In this document: positions 1 through 10,176 of the stretch, in pieces
How positions within the stretch are numbered: position 1 is the stretch's first letter
How the letters are laid out: every line of letters begins with the position of its first letter
Source: Aggregatibacter actinomycetemcomitans
GTDB lineage: Bacteria; Pseudomonadota; Gammaproteobacteria; Enterobacterales; Pasteurellaceae
Assembly: GCA_017160915.1 (NCBI GenBank)
Contig: JACAWG010000017.1
Coordinates: 93,351 to 157,350 of the forward strand
Direction of reading: 5' to 3'
Length of the DNA: 64,000 bases
Notes under the pieces: generated by a model
Told to the model about the DNA's origin: nothing
Database searches by the model: none
What the model saw: only the letters and a program-made list of their open reading frames with translations
Position numbers and translations under genes: made by a program

Positions 1-1
1 C

Positions 2-868
2 CGTTTAAATTTAGAAGGCACGTTAACCTCTAAACGTAAGTTATTAAAACTGGTAAACGATGAAATTGTGGACGGCTGGAATGATCCGCGTATGCCGACG
101 ATTTCAGGCTTGCGTCGCCGTGGTTATACACCTGCCTCAATTCGTGAGTTCTGCCGTCGTATCGGCGTCACCAAACAAGATAACGTGGTGGAATACAGCG
201 CATTAGAAGCCTGCATTCGTGATGATTTAAACCAAAATGCACCGCGCGCCATGGCGGTGATTGATCCGGTGAAAGTGGTGATTGAAAACTTTGAAGGTGA
301 AGAAATCTTAACTGCGCCAAATCACCCGAATCGTCCGGAACTAGGGGAGCGCCAATTAGCGTTCAGCAAAGAAATCTACATTGATCGCGCAGATTTCCGT
401 GAAGAAGCGAATAAACAATATAAACGTTTAGTGCTGGGCAAAGAAGTGCGTTTGCGCAATGCTTATGTGATTAAAGCGGAACGCGTAGAAAAAGATGCCA
501 ACGGCGAAATCACCACGATTTTCTGTACTTACGATCCGGAAACTTTGGGTAAAAATCCGGCAGACGGTCGCAAAGTAAAAGGTGTGATTCACTGGGTGTC
601 TGCAGCGCATAATCATCCGGCAGAGTTCCGTTTATACGATCGCTTATTCACCGTGCCAAATCCGGGCGCAGAAGAAGACATCGAAAGCGTATTAAACCCA
701 CATTCTTTAGTGGTAAAACACGGTTTTGTAGAACAAAGCCTCGGTAACGCAGAAGCGGAAAAAGGCTATCAATTCGAACGTGAAGGTTATTTCTGTGCCG
801 ACAGCAAAGACAGCCATCCGGAACATTTAGTATTTAACTTAACCGTAAGCCTTAAAGAAGGCTTCTAA
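2..868 (+). CDS. glnS: Glutamine--tRNA ligase, C-terminal part (5' end outside window)
   Basis: Charges tRNA-Gln with glutamine in the cytoplasm. The reading frame is open from base 2, so this is the last 288 residues of a protein of about 555. Directly after the edge comes LTSKRKL, matching the class I KMSKS-like loop of GlnS (usually MSKRKL). Then follow [20 protein letters not shown] and the two C-terminal beta-barrel anticodon-binding domains, ending [10 protein letters not shown]. The GTG at 68 is an internal valine, not a start. A USS inverted pair directly downstream probably terminates it. Confidence 0.97.
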   Translation, partial: RLNLEGTLTSKRKLLKLVNDEIVDGWNDPRMPTISGLRRRGYTPASIREFCRRIGVTKQDNVVEYSALEACIRDDLNQNAPRAMAVIDPVKVVIENFEGEEILTAPNHPNRPELGERQLAFSKEIYIDRADFREEANKQYKRLVLGKEVRLRNAYVIKAERVEKDANGEITTIFCTYDPETLGKNPADGRKVKGVIHWVSAAHNHPAEFRLYDRLFTVPNPGAEEDIESVLNPHSLVVKHGFVEQSLGNAEAEKGYQFEREGYFCADSKDSHPEHLVFNLTVSLKEGF

Positions 869-880
869 ATTCAATCACAT

Positions 881-925
881 AAAGTGCGGTCGTTTTTCAC
901 AATGAATTTCGACCGCACTTTTTCT
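881..925. terminator. Paired USS inverted repeat / terminator after glnS
   Basis: AAAGTGCGGTC (881-891) is followed by its complement GACCGCACTTTTT (911-923). The arms can form an 11-bp stem followed by a T run, the usual Pasteurellaceae arrangement in which two uptake signals double as a factor-independent terminator. Confidence 0.8.
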
Positions 926-941
926 TTTCGTTGAGCATAAA

Positions 942-1778
942 ATGAAGCGCTATACTTATCATTTAGTCAATGTCTTTGCTGAAAACCATTTTGGTGGCAA
1001 TCCGCTTGCCGTATTTCCCGAAGCGGATGGGTTAAATACCCAACAAATGCAACTGATCGCAAGACAATTTAATCTGTCGGAAACGGTATTTTTACATCAG
1101 ACGGAAAATCCTCATGCGGTAAGGAAGTTACGGATTTTTACACCCGATTATGAGCTGCCGTTTGCCGGTCATCCAACGATTGGCAGTGCGTTTATTGCAC
1201 AGCGTTTGTTTGATTTACCTGATTATTATCAATTTGATACGCAAGCCGGATTGGTTTCGCTTGAACATCAAGATCAATTCATTACATTCTCGCTCAATAA
1301 AGCGGTGATAACAGCGCCATCACCTTATAGCGACGAAGAATTTGCCGCATTGTTAGGTTTGCAAACGCCGGAAATTCTTGAGACCCGTTGGATTAATACG
1401 GGGAGCAATCAATTATTTGTGCGGGTGAATTCCATAAAATCCGTTGAATCTTGCCAAATTCAACCGCTTCTTTTTGAAAAAATGGTGGGTAAAGATAATG
1501 CGATTTATATTTGGTTTGAAGAAAATCAGGTCGCTAAAGTGCGTTTGTTCTTTATGAATGGGGGGAGCATTGTCGAAGATCCCGGCACAGGTTCGGCTGC
1601 GGCGAATTTAGGTGGCTGGTGTATTTTAAATAAGCGTTATCCAATGCAATGGCAAATCACCCAAGGTGATGAAATTAATCGTCCAAATCGCTTAACCTTG
1701 TGTGTAGATGAGCATAAGACGATTTATGTAGGCGGAAAAGCAATTTTGGTCGGCGAAGGGCAATTTTATTTACCTTAA
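942..1778 (+). CDS. PhzF-family isomerase/epimerase-like protein
   Basis: 278 residues, full length for the PhzF/YddE family (diaminopimelate-epimerase-like fold, two similar halves). N-terminal family features are FGGNPLAVF (about residues 17-25) and FNLSETVFL (about 44-52), which carries the conserved glutamate that acts as acid/base in PhzF. FAGHPTIGSA (about 74-83) and DPGTGSAAANLGGW (about 204-217) are the substrate-binding loops. There are no phenazine genes nearby, so the substrate is unknown; most such housekeeping copies are uncharacterised. It lies between glnS and a ycgN-like gene, all on the plus strand. The family call is firm, the function open. Confidence 0.9.
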   Translation: MKRYTYHLVNVFAENHFGGNPLAVFPEADGLNTQQMQLIARQFNLSETVFLHQTENPHAVRKLRIFTPDYELPFAGHPTIGSAFIAQRLFDLPDYYQFDTQAGLVSLEHQDQFITFSLNKAVITAPSPYSDEEFAALLGLQTPEILETRWINTGSNQLFVRVNSIKSVESCQIQPLLFEKMVGKDNAIYIWFEENQVAKVRLFFMNGGSIVEDPGTGSAAANLGGWCILNKRYPMQWQITQGDEINRPNRLTLCVDEHKTIYVGGKAILVGEGQFYLP

Positions 1779-1800
1779 ATACGGAATGATTTAAATCTTT

Positions 1801-2244
1801 ATGCAATTAGAACCCAATTTTTGGCAGACTAAAACACTCCTTGAAATGACTGATTCCGAGTGGGAAGCGTTATGTGACGGGTGCGGGAAGTGTTGTTATC
1901 GTAAATATATTGACGGCTATGGCAAATATGAGCGTTTGTATTACACGCGCATTGCCTGCAATCTGCTGGATTTGGAAACGGGAAAGTGCGGTCAATATGC
2001 GCGGCGTTTTGAATTGGAAGAAGATTGCACCAAGCTCACCAAAGAAAACTTGTCGGATTTCGATTGGCTGCCCGTCACCTGTGCTTATCGTTTATTACAT
2101 GAAGGAAAACCGTTGCCTGTATGGCATCCACTTATCAGCGGCGATCCCGATAGCGTGAAAAAAGCCGATATTTTGATTAAATACGGCATTCATGAACGGG
2201 ATGTCATTGATTGGTTCGATTTTATTCTTGATGAAGATCACTAA
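1801..2244 (+). CDS. ycgN: YcgN-family cysteine cluster protein (UPF0260)
   Basis: 147 residues, the usual length of this gammaproteobacterial family. Conserved cysteines appear as CDGCGKCCYRK near residues 27-37, then RIACNLLD, GKCGQYA, EDCTKL and VTCAYRLL, resembling the cysteine clusters of the broader YkgJ/YcgN group thought to bind zinc or an Fe-S centre. Cytoplasmic, no signal peptide. No biochemical role is established. It starts 22 bases after the PhzF-like gene and may be cotranscribed with it. Confidence 0.9.
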   Translation: MQLEPNFWQTKTLLEMTDSEWEALCDGCGKCCYRKYIDGYGKYERLYYTRIACNLLDLETGKCGQYARRFELEEDCTKLTKENLSDFDWLPVTCAYRLLHEGKPLPVWHPLISGDPDSVKKADILIKYGIHERDVIDWFDFILDEDH

Positions 2245-2259
2245 TTTGCACTAAAAGCG

Positions 2260-2287
2260 TTGTTTTTGTGTTAACCTCTACTACAAT
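2260..2287 (+). promoter_or_regulatory. Candidate sigma70 promoter for the glycogen locus
   Basis: TTGTTT (2260-2265), a 16-base spacer and TACAAT (2282-2287) lie 47 bases upstream of the malQ ATG. Found by eye; no start site is known. Confidence 0.5.
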
Positions 2288-2334
2288 ACTTAATAATCGT
2301 TATTTTTCTTGTCGTATGTTGTTGTAGGTTTTAT

Positions 2335-4431
2335 ATGCAAATTCCAGACTCCATCAAGCAATCCGCCGAAAAATTAGGAATCGCCTTATCCCATTATGAT
2401 ATTGACGGGCATTTAATTTATGCCGGTACGCAAACGTTATCGTATTTTACCGAACTGCTACAACCGCCTAATAAATCAGGTCATGCCAAAAGGGAATTTG
2501 ATGATGTGATTACGGTGTTTGAGAATGACATTATCCATTATGATTTAACCCGTTTATCTCTTCCTTCTTGTTCATTGCATTATCAACTTTTCGATGAACA
2601 GGGCAATAAATGTGCCGAACAATCCCTTTCCGATTCTCAATCTATTCACTTATCACCGTTGCCTTTCGGGTATTACCAATTAACGCTGTCTTGTAACGAA
2701 CAATCGTATGCCGTGCGTATTTTAGTGTCACCACGTACATCTTATCAGCCGCCGGTTTTGCAGCAGAAAAAAGTCTGGGGCATTAATGTTCAGCTCTATA
2801 GCTTGCGTTCGACAAATAACTGGGGCATTGGTGACTTCGGCGATTTGGCGTATTTAATCGAACAAGGTGCGAAACAAGGGGCGGATTTTATCGGGATTAA
2901 CCCGTTACATCTGTTATATCCCGCCGTGCCAGACTGGGCGAGTCCGTACAGTTCATCTTCCCGCCGCTGGTTAAACTTTATTTATTTGAATGTGCCTGCG
3001 TTGCCGGAATTTAAGTTATCCCGTGGCGTACAAAATTGGTTTAATTCCGTTGAAATCCAAGAAAAAATTGCGTCCTTGCGTGAGCTGGAAACCGTCGCCT
3101 ATGGTGAAATAACGCAGCTAAAACTGACCGCACTTGAGCAACTTTTTGCTTTCTTTAAACGCAGTAAATCGACACAAATTATTGCCCGTCGTAAAGCATT
3201 TGAAGCATTTAAAAAAGCACAGGGCGAAGCGTTATTGTGGCAAGGATTGTTTAATGTGTTGGACATCATTGAACACCAAAGTCAACAGGCGGAAGAAAAT
3301 ACCATCGGCTGGCTTGGCTGGCGTAAAGCATGGCAAACTTTATCCGATCGTAAACGCAAAGCCTTATTGAAAGAACATGAGGCGCAAGTGGAATTTTTCG
3401 CTTGGCTACAATGGGCGACATCACAACAACTCGACGAATTACAACATTTATGCCATCAAGTAGGTATGCAATTGGGTATTTATGGCGATTTGGCGGTGAA
3501 CAGCTCCCGTGGCAGTGCCGATGTGTGGAGTGATCCACAATTGTATTGCGTGAATGCGTCGGTAGGTGCGCCGCCTGATCCTCTCGGTCCGGTGGGGCAG
3601 AACTGGAATTTACCGCCTTATAATCCGAGTATTTTAAAAGCCCGTGGATTCCAACCGGTAATTGATATGCTACGCGCCAATATGCAGCATTTCGGTATTT
3701 TGCGTATTGATCACGTAATGGGCTTGTTCCGTTTGTGGCTCATTCCGGAAGGCAAAACCGCGGCAGACGGCGTGTATGTGCATTATCCTTTTGATGAACT
3801 CATGGCGATTTTAGCCATCGAAAGCCAACGCAACGAATGCCTGCTCATCGGCGAGGATTTAGGCACTGTGCCCGATGAAGTGCGGTGGAAATTAAACGAG
3901 TTTCACATTTTCTCTTATTTCGTATTGTATTTTGCACAACGTCACGGCGTCTATCCGCAGACGAAAGATTATCCGCAAAATGCCTTTGCCACCATCGGTA
4001 CGCACGATGTACCTTCATTGCAAAGTTTTTGGCATTGCCGCGATTTGGAGTTGTTCGGTCAGCTAAATATTTTGCAAGGCGACGTGCTTAAAGCGAAATA
4101 TGAACAGCGTGTTGTTGATAAACAAGCGTTATTAGACAGTTTACATCGTGATCATTATTTACCGCCGGATTATTGGGGCGATGCCTTGAGTATGGCGATG
4201 CACGATAATTTAAACCGTCAGATCCACCGTTATTTGGCGGAAAGCCAAAGTAAAGTAGTGGGCGTTCAATTAGAAAATTTATTAAGTCAGGAAATTTCTT
4301 TTAACTTACCGGGAACCTCAACGGAATATCCGAATTGGCGTAAGAAATTAAGCAAGTCATTAGATCTTATTTTCAATGATGAACACATTGCTTCGTTTTT
4401 CTCTTTAATTAATCAAGCACGCAACGCTTAG
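2335..4431 (+). CDS. malQ: 4-alpha-glucanotransferase (amylomaltase)
   Basis: GH77 enzyme transferring alpha-1,4-glucan segments between maltooligosaccharides in the cytoplasm. 698 residues, close to E. coli MalQ. Catalytic motifs are in order: RIDHVMG with the nucleophile Asp at about 458, GEDLGTVP with the acid/base Glu at about 506, and GTHDVPSL with the third carboxylate at about 555. An N-terminal region of about 140 residues precedes the barrel, as in the enterobacterial type. It heads the glycogen gene run, 12 bases before glgB, unlike E. coli where malQ sits with malP. Here it probably trims oligosaccharides released by GlgX and GlgP. An internal USS lies near 3126. Confidence 0.97.
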   Translation: MQIPDSIKQSAEKLGIALSHYDIDGHLIYAGTQTLSYFTELLQPPNKSGHAKREFDDVITVFENDIIHYDLTRLSLPSCSLHYQLFDEQGNKCAEQSLSDSQSIHLSPLPFGYYQLTLSCNEQSYAVRILVSPRTSYQPPVLQQKKVWGINVQLYSLRSTNNWGIGDFGDLAYLIEQGAKQGADFIGINPLHLLYPAVPDWASPYSSSSRRWLNFIYLNVPALPEFKLSRGVQNWFNSVEIQEKIASLRELETVAYGEITQLKLTALEQLFAFFKRSKSTQIIARRKAFEAFKKAQGEALLWQGLFNVLDIIEHQSQQAEENTIGWLGWRKAWQTLSDRKRKALLKEHEAQVEFFAWLQWATSQQLDELQHLCHQVGMQLGIYGDLAVNSSRGSADVWSDPQLYCVNASVGAPPDPLGPVGQNWNLPPYNPSILKARGFQPVIDMLRANMQHFGILRIDHVMGLFRLWLIPEGKTAADGVYVHYPFDELMAILAIESQRNECLLIGEDLGTVPDEVRWKLNEFHIFSYFVLYFAQRHGVYPQTKDYPQNAFATIGTHDVPSLQSFWHCRDLELFGQLNILQGDVLKAKYEQRVVDKQALLDSLHRDHYLPPDYWGDALSMAMHDNLNRQIHRYLAESQSKVVGVQLENLLSQEISFNLPGTSTEYPNWRKKLSKSLDLIFNDEHIASFFSLINQARNA

Positions 4432-4443
4432 CGAGGATTCATT

Positions 4444-6639
4444 ATGGCTCAATTAGTAGCGCAATCAGTAATCAATCAGTTTTTTGACGGCACACATGGT
4501 GATCCGTTTTCCGTATTAGGTATGCACGAAACCGAAAAGGGTATTGAAATTCGTGTCTTATTGCCCGATGCAAGCCGTGTTTTGGTCATTGAAAAAGAAA
4601 ATCAGGAAACCCTGTGCGAATTAACGCGTTTAGATGACAGAGGCTTTTTTGCCGGTGTCGTACCGAACACGCGGAATTTCTTTGCGTATCAATTACAGGT
4701 GTATTGGGGCAAAGAGTCACAAATAATTGAAGACCCATATCGCTACCACCCGATGATTAATGATTTGGATCAGTGGTTGTTATCGGAAGGTTCGTTTTTA
4801 CGCCCGTATGAAGTATTAGGGGCGCATTTTATTGAATGTGACGGCGTCTCAGGTGTGAATTTCCGTTTGTGGGCGCCGAATGCCAAACGGGTTTCCGTGG
4901 TAGGCGATTTTAACTATTGGGACGGTCGCCGCCATCCGATGCGATTACATCCGGCAAGCGGCGTGTGGGAATTGTTCCTGCCGAAAGTCTCTCTAGGGCA
5001 ACTGTATAAATTCGAATTAATCGATTGCCACGGCAATCTCCGCTTAAAAGCCGACCCTTATGCCTTCAGTTCTCAGTTACGTCCCGATACCGCGTCACAA
5101 ATCAGTCCGTTGCCGAGTGTCGTGCCGATGACGGAAGCCCGTCGCAAAGCCAATCAATGGGATCAGCCGATTTCCATTTACGAAGTGCATTTAGGTTCCT
5201 GGCGACGTAACCTGGAAAACAATTTCTGGTTGGATTACGACCAAATCGCCGACGAATTAATTCCTTACGTGCAGGAAATGGGATTCACCCATATTGAATT
5301 TTTACCATTGTCCGAGTTTCCGTTTGACGGTTCCTGGGGTTATCAACCGTTAGGGCTGTATTCACCAACCAGCCGTTTCGGCACACCGGAAGGCTTTAAA
5401 CGCTTGGTGGAAAGGGCGCATGATGCCGGTATTAACGTGATTCTCGACTGGGTGCCGGGGCATTTCCCGAGCGATACCCACGGCTTGGTGGCATTTGACG
5501 GTACGGCATTGTATGAACACGCCGATCCGCGCGAAGGGTATCATCAAGATTGGAATACGCTGATTTATAACTACGGACGCAACGAAGTTAAGAATTTCTT
5601 ATCCAGTAATGCCCTGTACTGGCTTGAGCGTTTTGGTGTCGATGGGATTCGGGTCGATGCGGTCGCTTCCATGATTTATCGTGATTACAGCCGCGCCGAA
5701 GGGCAGTGGATTCCGAATCAATACGGCGGACGGGAAAACCTGGAGGCCATTGAATTTTTAAAACATACCAACTGGAAAATCCATACCGAAGTACCGGGGT
5801 CCATCGCCATTGCGGAAGAATCCACCGCCTTTACCGGCGTGACCCATCCGAGCGAGCAGGGCGGTTTAGGGTTTAATTTCAAATGGAATATGGGCTGGAT
5901 GAACGACACCTTATCCTACATGGAAAAAGACCCGGTTTATCGCCAGTATCACCACAACCAAATGACTTTCGGCATGATGTATCAATACAGCGAAAACTTT
6001 GTATTGCCGCTTTCTCATGATGAAGTGGTGCATGGCAAATGTTCCCTTATCGGTAAAATGCCGGGTGATGCGTGGCAAAAATTCGCCAACCTGCGCGCCT
6101 ATTACGGTTATATGTGGGGCTACCCGGGCAAAAAATTGCTATTTATGGGCAATGAATTCGCCCAAGGTCGCGAATGGAATTATCGTGAAAGTCTGGATTG
6201 GTTCCTGTTAGATGAAGGCATTGGCGGTCAATGGCATATCGGCGTACAACAGCTAGTGAAAGATCTCAATAAAATTTACCGCGAAAACGCACCGCTCTTT
6301 GAGCTGGATTCCGATCCGCAGGGCTTTGATTGGCTGGTGGCGGATGACGCGCAAAATTCCGTCTTTGCCTTTGAACGTCGCAGCCGTGACGGTGAACGCA
6401 TTATCGTGATCAGTAACTTCACGCCGGTGCCACGTCATGATTATCGTCTCGGTGTGAATGTCGCCGGCGAATATCACGAAATTTTAAATACCGACTCCGG
6501 TTATTACGCCGGTTCAAATGTCGGCAACCTAGGTGCCGTACACAGCGAGGATATTGCCAGCCACAATCGGGCGAATTCCATTTCCGTGTCGATTCCGCCG
6601 CTGGCAACTATCTATTTGAGGTATCAGGGTAAAGCATGA
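4444..6639 (+). CDS. glgB: 1,4-alpha-glucan branching enzyme
   Basis: Introduces alpha-1,6 branches into glycogen. 731 residues with the N1 and CBM48 beta domains ([20 protein letters not shown] at about 140-159) before the GH13 barrel. Catalytic residues: GIRVDAV (nucleophile Asp about 404), AIAEEST (Glu about 458) and [10 protein letters not shown] (Asp about 525). It starts 12 bases after malQ behind a GAGG ribosome site. Its TGA overlaps the glgX ATG (ATGA), so the two are probably translationally coupled. Confidence 0.98.
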   Translation: MAQLVAQSVINQFFDGTHGDPFSVLGMHETEKGIEIRVLLPDASRVLVIEKENQETLCELTRLDDRGFFAGVVPNTRNFFAYQLQVYWGKESQIIEDPYRYHPMINDLDQWLLSEGSFLRPYEVLGAHFIECDGVSGVNFRLWAPNAKRVSVVGDFNYWDGRRHPMRLHPASGVWELFLPKVSLGQLYKFELIDCHGNLRLKADPYAFSSQLRPDTASQISPLPSVVPMTEARRKANQWDQPISIYEVHLGSWRRNLENNFWLDYDQIADELIPYVQEMGFTHIEFLPLSEFPFDGSWGYQPLGLYSPTSRFGTPEGFKRLVERAHDAGINVILDWVPGHFPSDTHGLVAFDGTALYEHADPREGYHQDWNTLIYNYGRNEVKNFLSSNALYWLERFGVDGIRVDAVASMIYRDYSRAEGQWIPNQYGGRENLEAIEFLKHTNWKIHTEVPGSIAIAEESTAFTGVTHPSEQGGLGFNFKWNMGWMNDTLSYMEKDPVYRQYHHNQMTFGMMYQYSENFVLPLSHDEVVHGKCSLIGKMPGDAWQKFANLRAYYGYMWGYPGKKLLFMGNEFAQGREWNYRESLDWFLLDEGIGGQWHIGVQQLVKDLNKIYRENAPLFELDSDPQGFDWLVADDAQNSVFAFERRSRDGERIIVISNFTPVPRHDYRLGVNVAGEYHEILNTDSGYYAGSNVGNLGAVHSEDIASHNRANSISVSIPPLATIYLRYQGKA

Positions 6640-8645
6640 TTGCAGTAAAAAATAACGGTAAACCTTATCCCTTCGGTTATAGCCGATATGAAGAAAACGG
6701 CGAACAGATAACCAACTTCGCCCTGTATTCGTCGGCAGCGCAACAGGTGGAACTTTGCCTGTTTGAAGGGGAGCGGGAATCCCGTTTTAACATGGTTAAT
6801 TCCGACAACGTGTGGCATTTGGCGCTAAGCGGTGTGGCTGACGGAACCCAATACGGTTTCAGAATCACCGCAAAAAATGACCGCACTTTTAAGGCGAATC
6901 CGCAAAAATTGATGCTGGACCCTTATGCCAAAGCTGTAGTGGGCAAACCGGATTTAAGCTCGCCGGAAGCACAGTCGTGGTTTTTGTTGAACGACGAGCG
7001 GGATAACGCCCGCTATGCACCGAAAGCGGTGGTGATTGATCGTGCATTTGACTGGCAGGATGACAAAGCGCCGAACACGCCTTGGACCGAAACCATCGTG
7101 TATGAATTGAATGTAAAGGGCTTTACCAAGTTACAAACAGAATTACCAGAGGCAATACGCGGCACCTATGCCGGTTTGTCGCATGCGCAAACGATTGCGT
7201 ATTTAAAAAAATTAGGCATCACCGCCGTGGAATTGTTGCCGGTAAATTACGCGGTAAGCGAACCGCACTTACAGCAAAAAGGGTTAGCAAATTATTGGGG
7301 TTACAACCCGTTAGCCATGTTTGCCGTGGAGCCGAAATATTGCTCGCAAGCCAATATGGCGAATCCGTTAAATGAATTTAAAGGCATGGTTAAAGCGCTG
7401 CATGAGGCGGGTATTGAAGTGATTTTAGACGTGGTGTTCAACCATACCGCGGAATCGGAAAAACACTTCCCGACCTTTAGTCAACGCGGCATTGATGATG
7501 AAACCTATTATTGGCAAACCCCGCAAGGCGAATATTTAAACTGGACCGGTTGCGGCAATATGCTGAATTTGTCCAATGACATTACCCGTCGTTGGGTAGT
7601 GGATTGCCTGCGTTATTGGGTGGAAGAATGCCATGTGGACGGTTTCCGTTTCGATTTGGCGACCGCGTTAGGGCGCGAAACGCCGGATTTCAATCACCAT
7701 GCGGCGTTGTTTAACGATATTGCGCAAACGCCGAGTTTGCAACAGATTAAGTTAATCAGCGAGCCTTGGGACATTGGACATTATGGCTATCAATTAGGCA
7801 ATTTTCCACATTATTTCGCCGAATGGAACGACCGTTTCCGTGATGATATGTGTCGTTTCTGGTTATGGAAAAGCGGGGAAGTGGGCGCATTTGCCGAACG
7901 TCTGGCGGGCTCCGGTGATATTTTCAAGCGGGAACAGCGTCAGCCCCATACGTCGCTGAATTTCATTACCGCCCATGATGGCTTCACCTTGCGCGATTTA
8001 ACCAGTTATAACCAAAAACACAATGAAGCCAACGGCGAAGAAAACCGTGACGGGCGCAATGAAAATTACAGTTATAACCACGGCATTGAAGGTAGCGAAT
8101 TGGATTTAACCGATCCGCACCAAAGTGCGGTGGAAAATCAGCGCGTTTTAACGGCGGGCAGTTTGCTCATGAGCTTATTGCTTTCCAACGGCACGCCGAT
8201 GTTGTTGGCGGGCGACGAGTTCGGCAATAGCCAATTCGGCAATAACAACGCCTATTGTCAGGATAATGAAATCACCTGGTTAAAATGGCAGTCATTTAAT
8301 CAGGAACTGTTTAACCTAACCAGCCAAACAATTGCGTTACGAAAACAAATTGCAAGTTTGCTGAGTGACCGTTGGTGGTCACAAGAAAACGTGTCTTGGC
8401 TTAATGCTCATGGAGAACCTATGAGCCTTGATGATTGGCACAATCGAGAAAATAAAACGCTACAAGTGGTATTAGATGAGCAATGGATTTTCTTAATCAA
8501 TGCCAAAGCGGAAAAACAACATTTTACATTGCCTATGCAAGCGGTAAGTCAATGGAAACATGTATGCGGGACAACACACTTAACGTTGCACGAAAATCAG
8601 GCGGAAGTCGATGGATTGGCATTTTGTGTGTTGCGGAAATATTAA
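6636..8645 (+). CDS. glgX: Glycogen debranching enzyme
   Basis: Isoamylase-type GH13 enzyme that hydrolyses short alpha-1,6 branches left by glycogen phosphorylase. 669 residues, close to E. coli GlgX (657). The N-terminal CBM48 domain is followed by the barrel with DGFRFDLA (nucleophile Asp about 340), ISEPWDIG (Glu about 376) and TAHDGFTL (Asp about 447). Overlaps glgB by four bases. Two USS cores lie inside (near 6877 and 8121). Middle member of the glg operon. Confidence 0.97.
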   Translation: MIAVKNNGKPYPFGYSRYEENGEQITNFALYSSAAQQVELCLFEGERESRFNMVNSDNVWHLALSGVADGTQYGFRITAKNDRTFKANPQKLMLDPYAKAVVGKPDLSSPEAQSWFLLNDERDNARYAPKAVVIDRAFDWQDDKAPNTPWTETIVYELNVKGFTKLQTELPEAIRGTYAGLSHAQTIAYLKKLGITAVELLPVNYAVSEPHLQQKGLANYWGYNPLAMFAVEPKYCSQANMANPLNEFKGMVKALHEAGIEVILDVVFNHTAESEKHFPTFSQRGIDDETYYWQTPQGEYLNWTGCGNMLNLSNDITRRWVVDCLRYWVEECHVDGFRFDLATALGRETPDFNHHAALFNDIAQTPSLQQIKLISEPWDIGHYGYQLGNFPHYFAEWNDRFRDDMCRFWLWKSGEVGAFAERLAGSGDIFKREQRQPHTSLNFITAHDGFTLRDLTSYNQKHNEANGEENRDGRNENYSYNHGIEGSELDLTDPHQSAVENQRVLTAGSLLMSLLLSNGTPMLLAGDEFGNSQFGNNNAYCQDNEITWLKWQSFNQELFNLTSQTIALRKQIASLLSDRWWSQENVSWLNAHGEPMSLDDWHNRENKTLQVVLDEQWIFLINAKAEKQHFTLPMQAVSQWKHVCGTTHLTLHENQAEVDGLAFCVLRKY

Positions 8646-8671
8646 TCATATAACAAAGAATGGAGTTCGCT

Positions 8672-9982
8672 ATGAAAAGTAGTCTTTCCCAATTACCCAA
8701 CAAATACGATCTTGTTAAAGATACGCTTGTTCTTATTTTAGCCGGCGGTCGCGGCTCACGTCTTCATGAGCTGACGGATAAACGTGCGAAACCGGCGCTT
8801 TATTTCGGGGGGAATCGTCGTATCATTGACTTCGCGCTTTCCAACTGTATTAACTCCGGCTTAAACCGTATCGGTGTGGTTACGCAATATGCCGCCCATT
8901 CTTTGTTGCGCCATTTGCAAAAAGGCTGGTCGTTCTTACCGCAGGAACGCGGCGAATTTATCGATATGTTGCCTGCGCGTCAGCAAATTGACGATTCCAC
9001 CTGGTATCGCGGCACGGCGGACGCGGTGTATCAAAATATGGCGATTATCCGCAATCACTATAAACCGAAATACATTCTGATCTTAGCCGGTGACCACATT
9101 TATAAACAGGATTATAGCCAAATGCTGTTAGACCATGTGACCAGCGGGGCAAAATGTACCGTCGGCTGTATTGAAGTGCCGCGTTCCGAAGCCAGTGAAT
9201 TCGGCGTTATGGCGGTAAATGAAAATCTGAAAGTGAAAGCCTTCGTGGAAAAACCGAAAGATCCGCCGGCAATGGCAGGCAGACCGGATACCTCATTGGC
9301 ATCCATGGGGATCTATGTATTTAACGCCGATTACCTCTATGAAATGTTGAATCGGGAAGTCAACACGCCTTGCACTTCTCACGACTTCGGTAAAGACGTA
9401 TTGCCGAAATGCCTGGAAGAAGGTACGTTATATGCCCACCCGTTCAGCCGTTCCTGCATGGGACGCAATACCGAAGGCGATATTTACTGGCGTGACGTAG
9501 GGACATTGGACAGCTTCTGGCAATCCAATATCGACTTGGTTTCCGAAAATCCGCAATTGGATATTTACGACCAAAGCTGGCCGATTCGTGGCAATCCGGT
9601 GCAAGCCTATCCGTCCAAATTCTTCTATAAAAACGCCAATGTCAAACCGGTGGATAACTCCCTTATCGGTGGCGGCTGCGTGATTACCGACGCGTCAATC
9701 AGTTATTCCGTGTTGTTTGACCGCATCAAAATCAACGAAGGTTCGCAAATCGACCATTCCGTGGTGTTGCCGGAAGTGGAAATCGGTAAAAATTGTGTGT
9801 TAAAACATTGTATTATCGACCGCCACTGCATTATCCCGGACGGTATGCATATCGGTGTGGATAAAGAATTGGATCGCCAACGTTTCCGTGTCAGTTCCAG
9901 CGGCAAAGTCGTGCTGGTTACCCCTTCTATGTTGAAAAAATTAGAAGGGCATGAAGTCGTCGATGAAGAACACTTGGATTAA
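8672..9982 (+). CDS. glgC: Glucose-1-phosphate adenylyltransferase
   Basis: Makes ADP-glucose from ATP and glucose-1-phosphate, the committed and allosterically controlled step of bacterial glycogen synthesis. 436 residues: nucleotidyltransferase domain with GGRGSRLHELTDKRAKPA (from about residue 25) and VEKPKDPP (sugar-phosphate binding), then a C-terminal left-handed beta-helix (SLIGGGCVI onward). I chose the ATG at 8672 because GGAG lies six bases upstream of it; the in-frame ATG at 8660 overlaps that site and would add four residues. Followed by an unusually structured 194-base gap before glgA. Confidence 0.96.
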   Translation: MKSSLSQLPNKYDLVKDTLVLILAGGRGSRLHELTDKRAKPALYFGGNRRIIDFALSNCINSGLNRIGVVTQYAAHSLLRHLQKGWSFLPQERGEFIDMLPARQQIDDSTWYRGTADAVYQNMAIIRNHYKPKYILILAGDHIYKQDYSQMLLDHVTSGAKCTVGCIEVPRSEASEFGVMAVNENLKVKAFVEKPKDPPAMAGRPDTSLASMGIYVFNADYLYEMLNREVNTPCTSHDFGKDVLPKCLEEGTLYAHPFSRSCMGRNTEGDIYWRDVGTLDSFWQSNIDLVSENPQLDIYDQSWPIRGNPVQAYPSKFFYKNANVKPVDNSLIGGGCVITDASISYSVLFDRIKINEGSQIDHSVVLPEVEIGKNCVLKHCIIDRHCIIPDGMHIGVDKELDRQRFRVSSSGKVVLVTPSMLKKLEGHEVVDEEHLD

Positions 9983-10176
9983 AGTGCGGTCATTTTTCAC
10001 GACGTTTTTTTATGATGATAGGCATATTAATGGCGCACGCTTCATGGCGTGTGCCTCATGCCGTAAGGTATATGCCATTGTTATTATTAAGGTTAAAAAA
10101 CACTTGAATTTTTAACCGCACTTTTTAGGGTAGGGCGTATAAATGCGCCATTAATCAAGGGTTATTAGGAAATTAA
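9981..10176 (+). other. Structured glgC-glgA intergenic region with interleaved inverted repeats
   Basis: Contains four inverted pairs. USS AAAGTGCGGT (9981-9990) pairs with ACCGCACTTTTT (10115-10126). GGCATAT (10021-10027) pairs with ATATGCC (10070-10076). GGCGCACGC (10032-10040) pairs locally with GCGTGTGCC (10047-10055). ATTAATGGCGCA (10026-10037) pairs at long range with TGCGCCATTAAT (10144-10155), just before the glgA ribosome site. The last two pairings share bases and exclude each other. No ORF is apparent here. Confidence 0.55.

Noticed and set aside
8660..8671. Upstream ATG of glgC
   Set aside because: It overlaps the GGAG that best serves the ATG at 8672.
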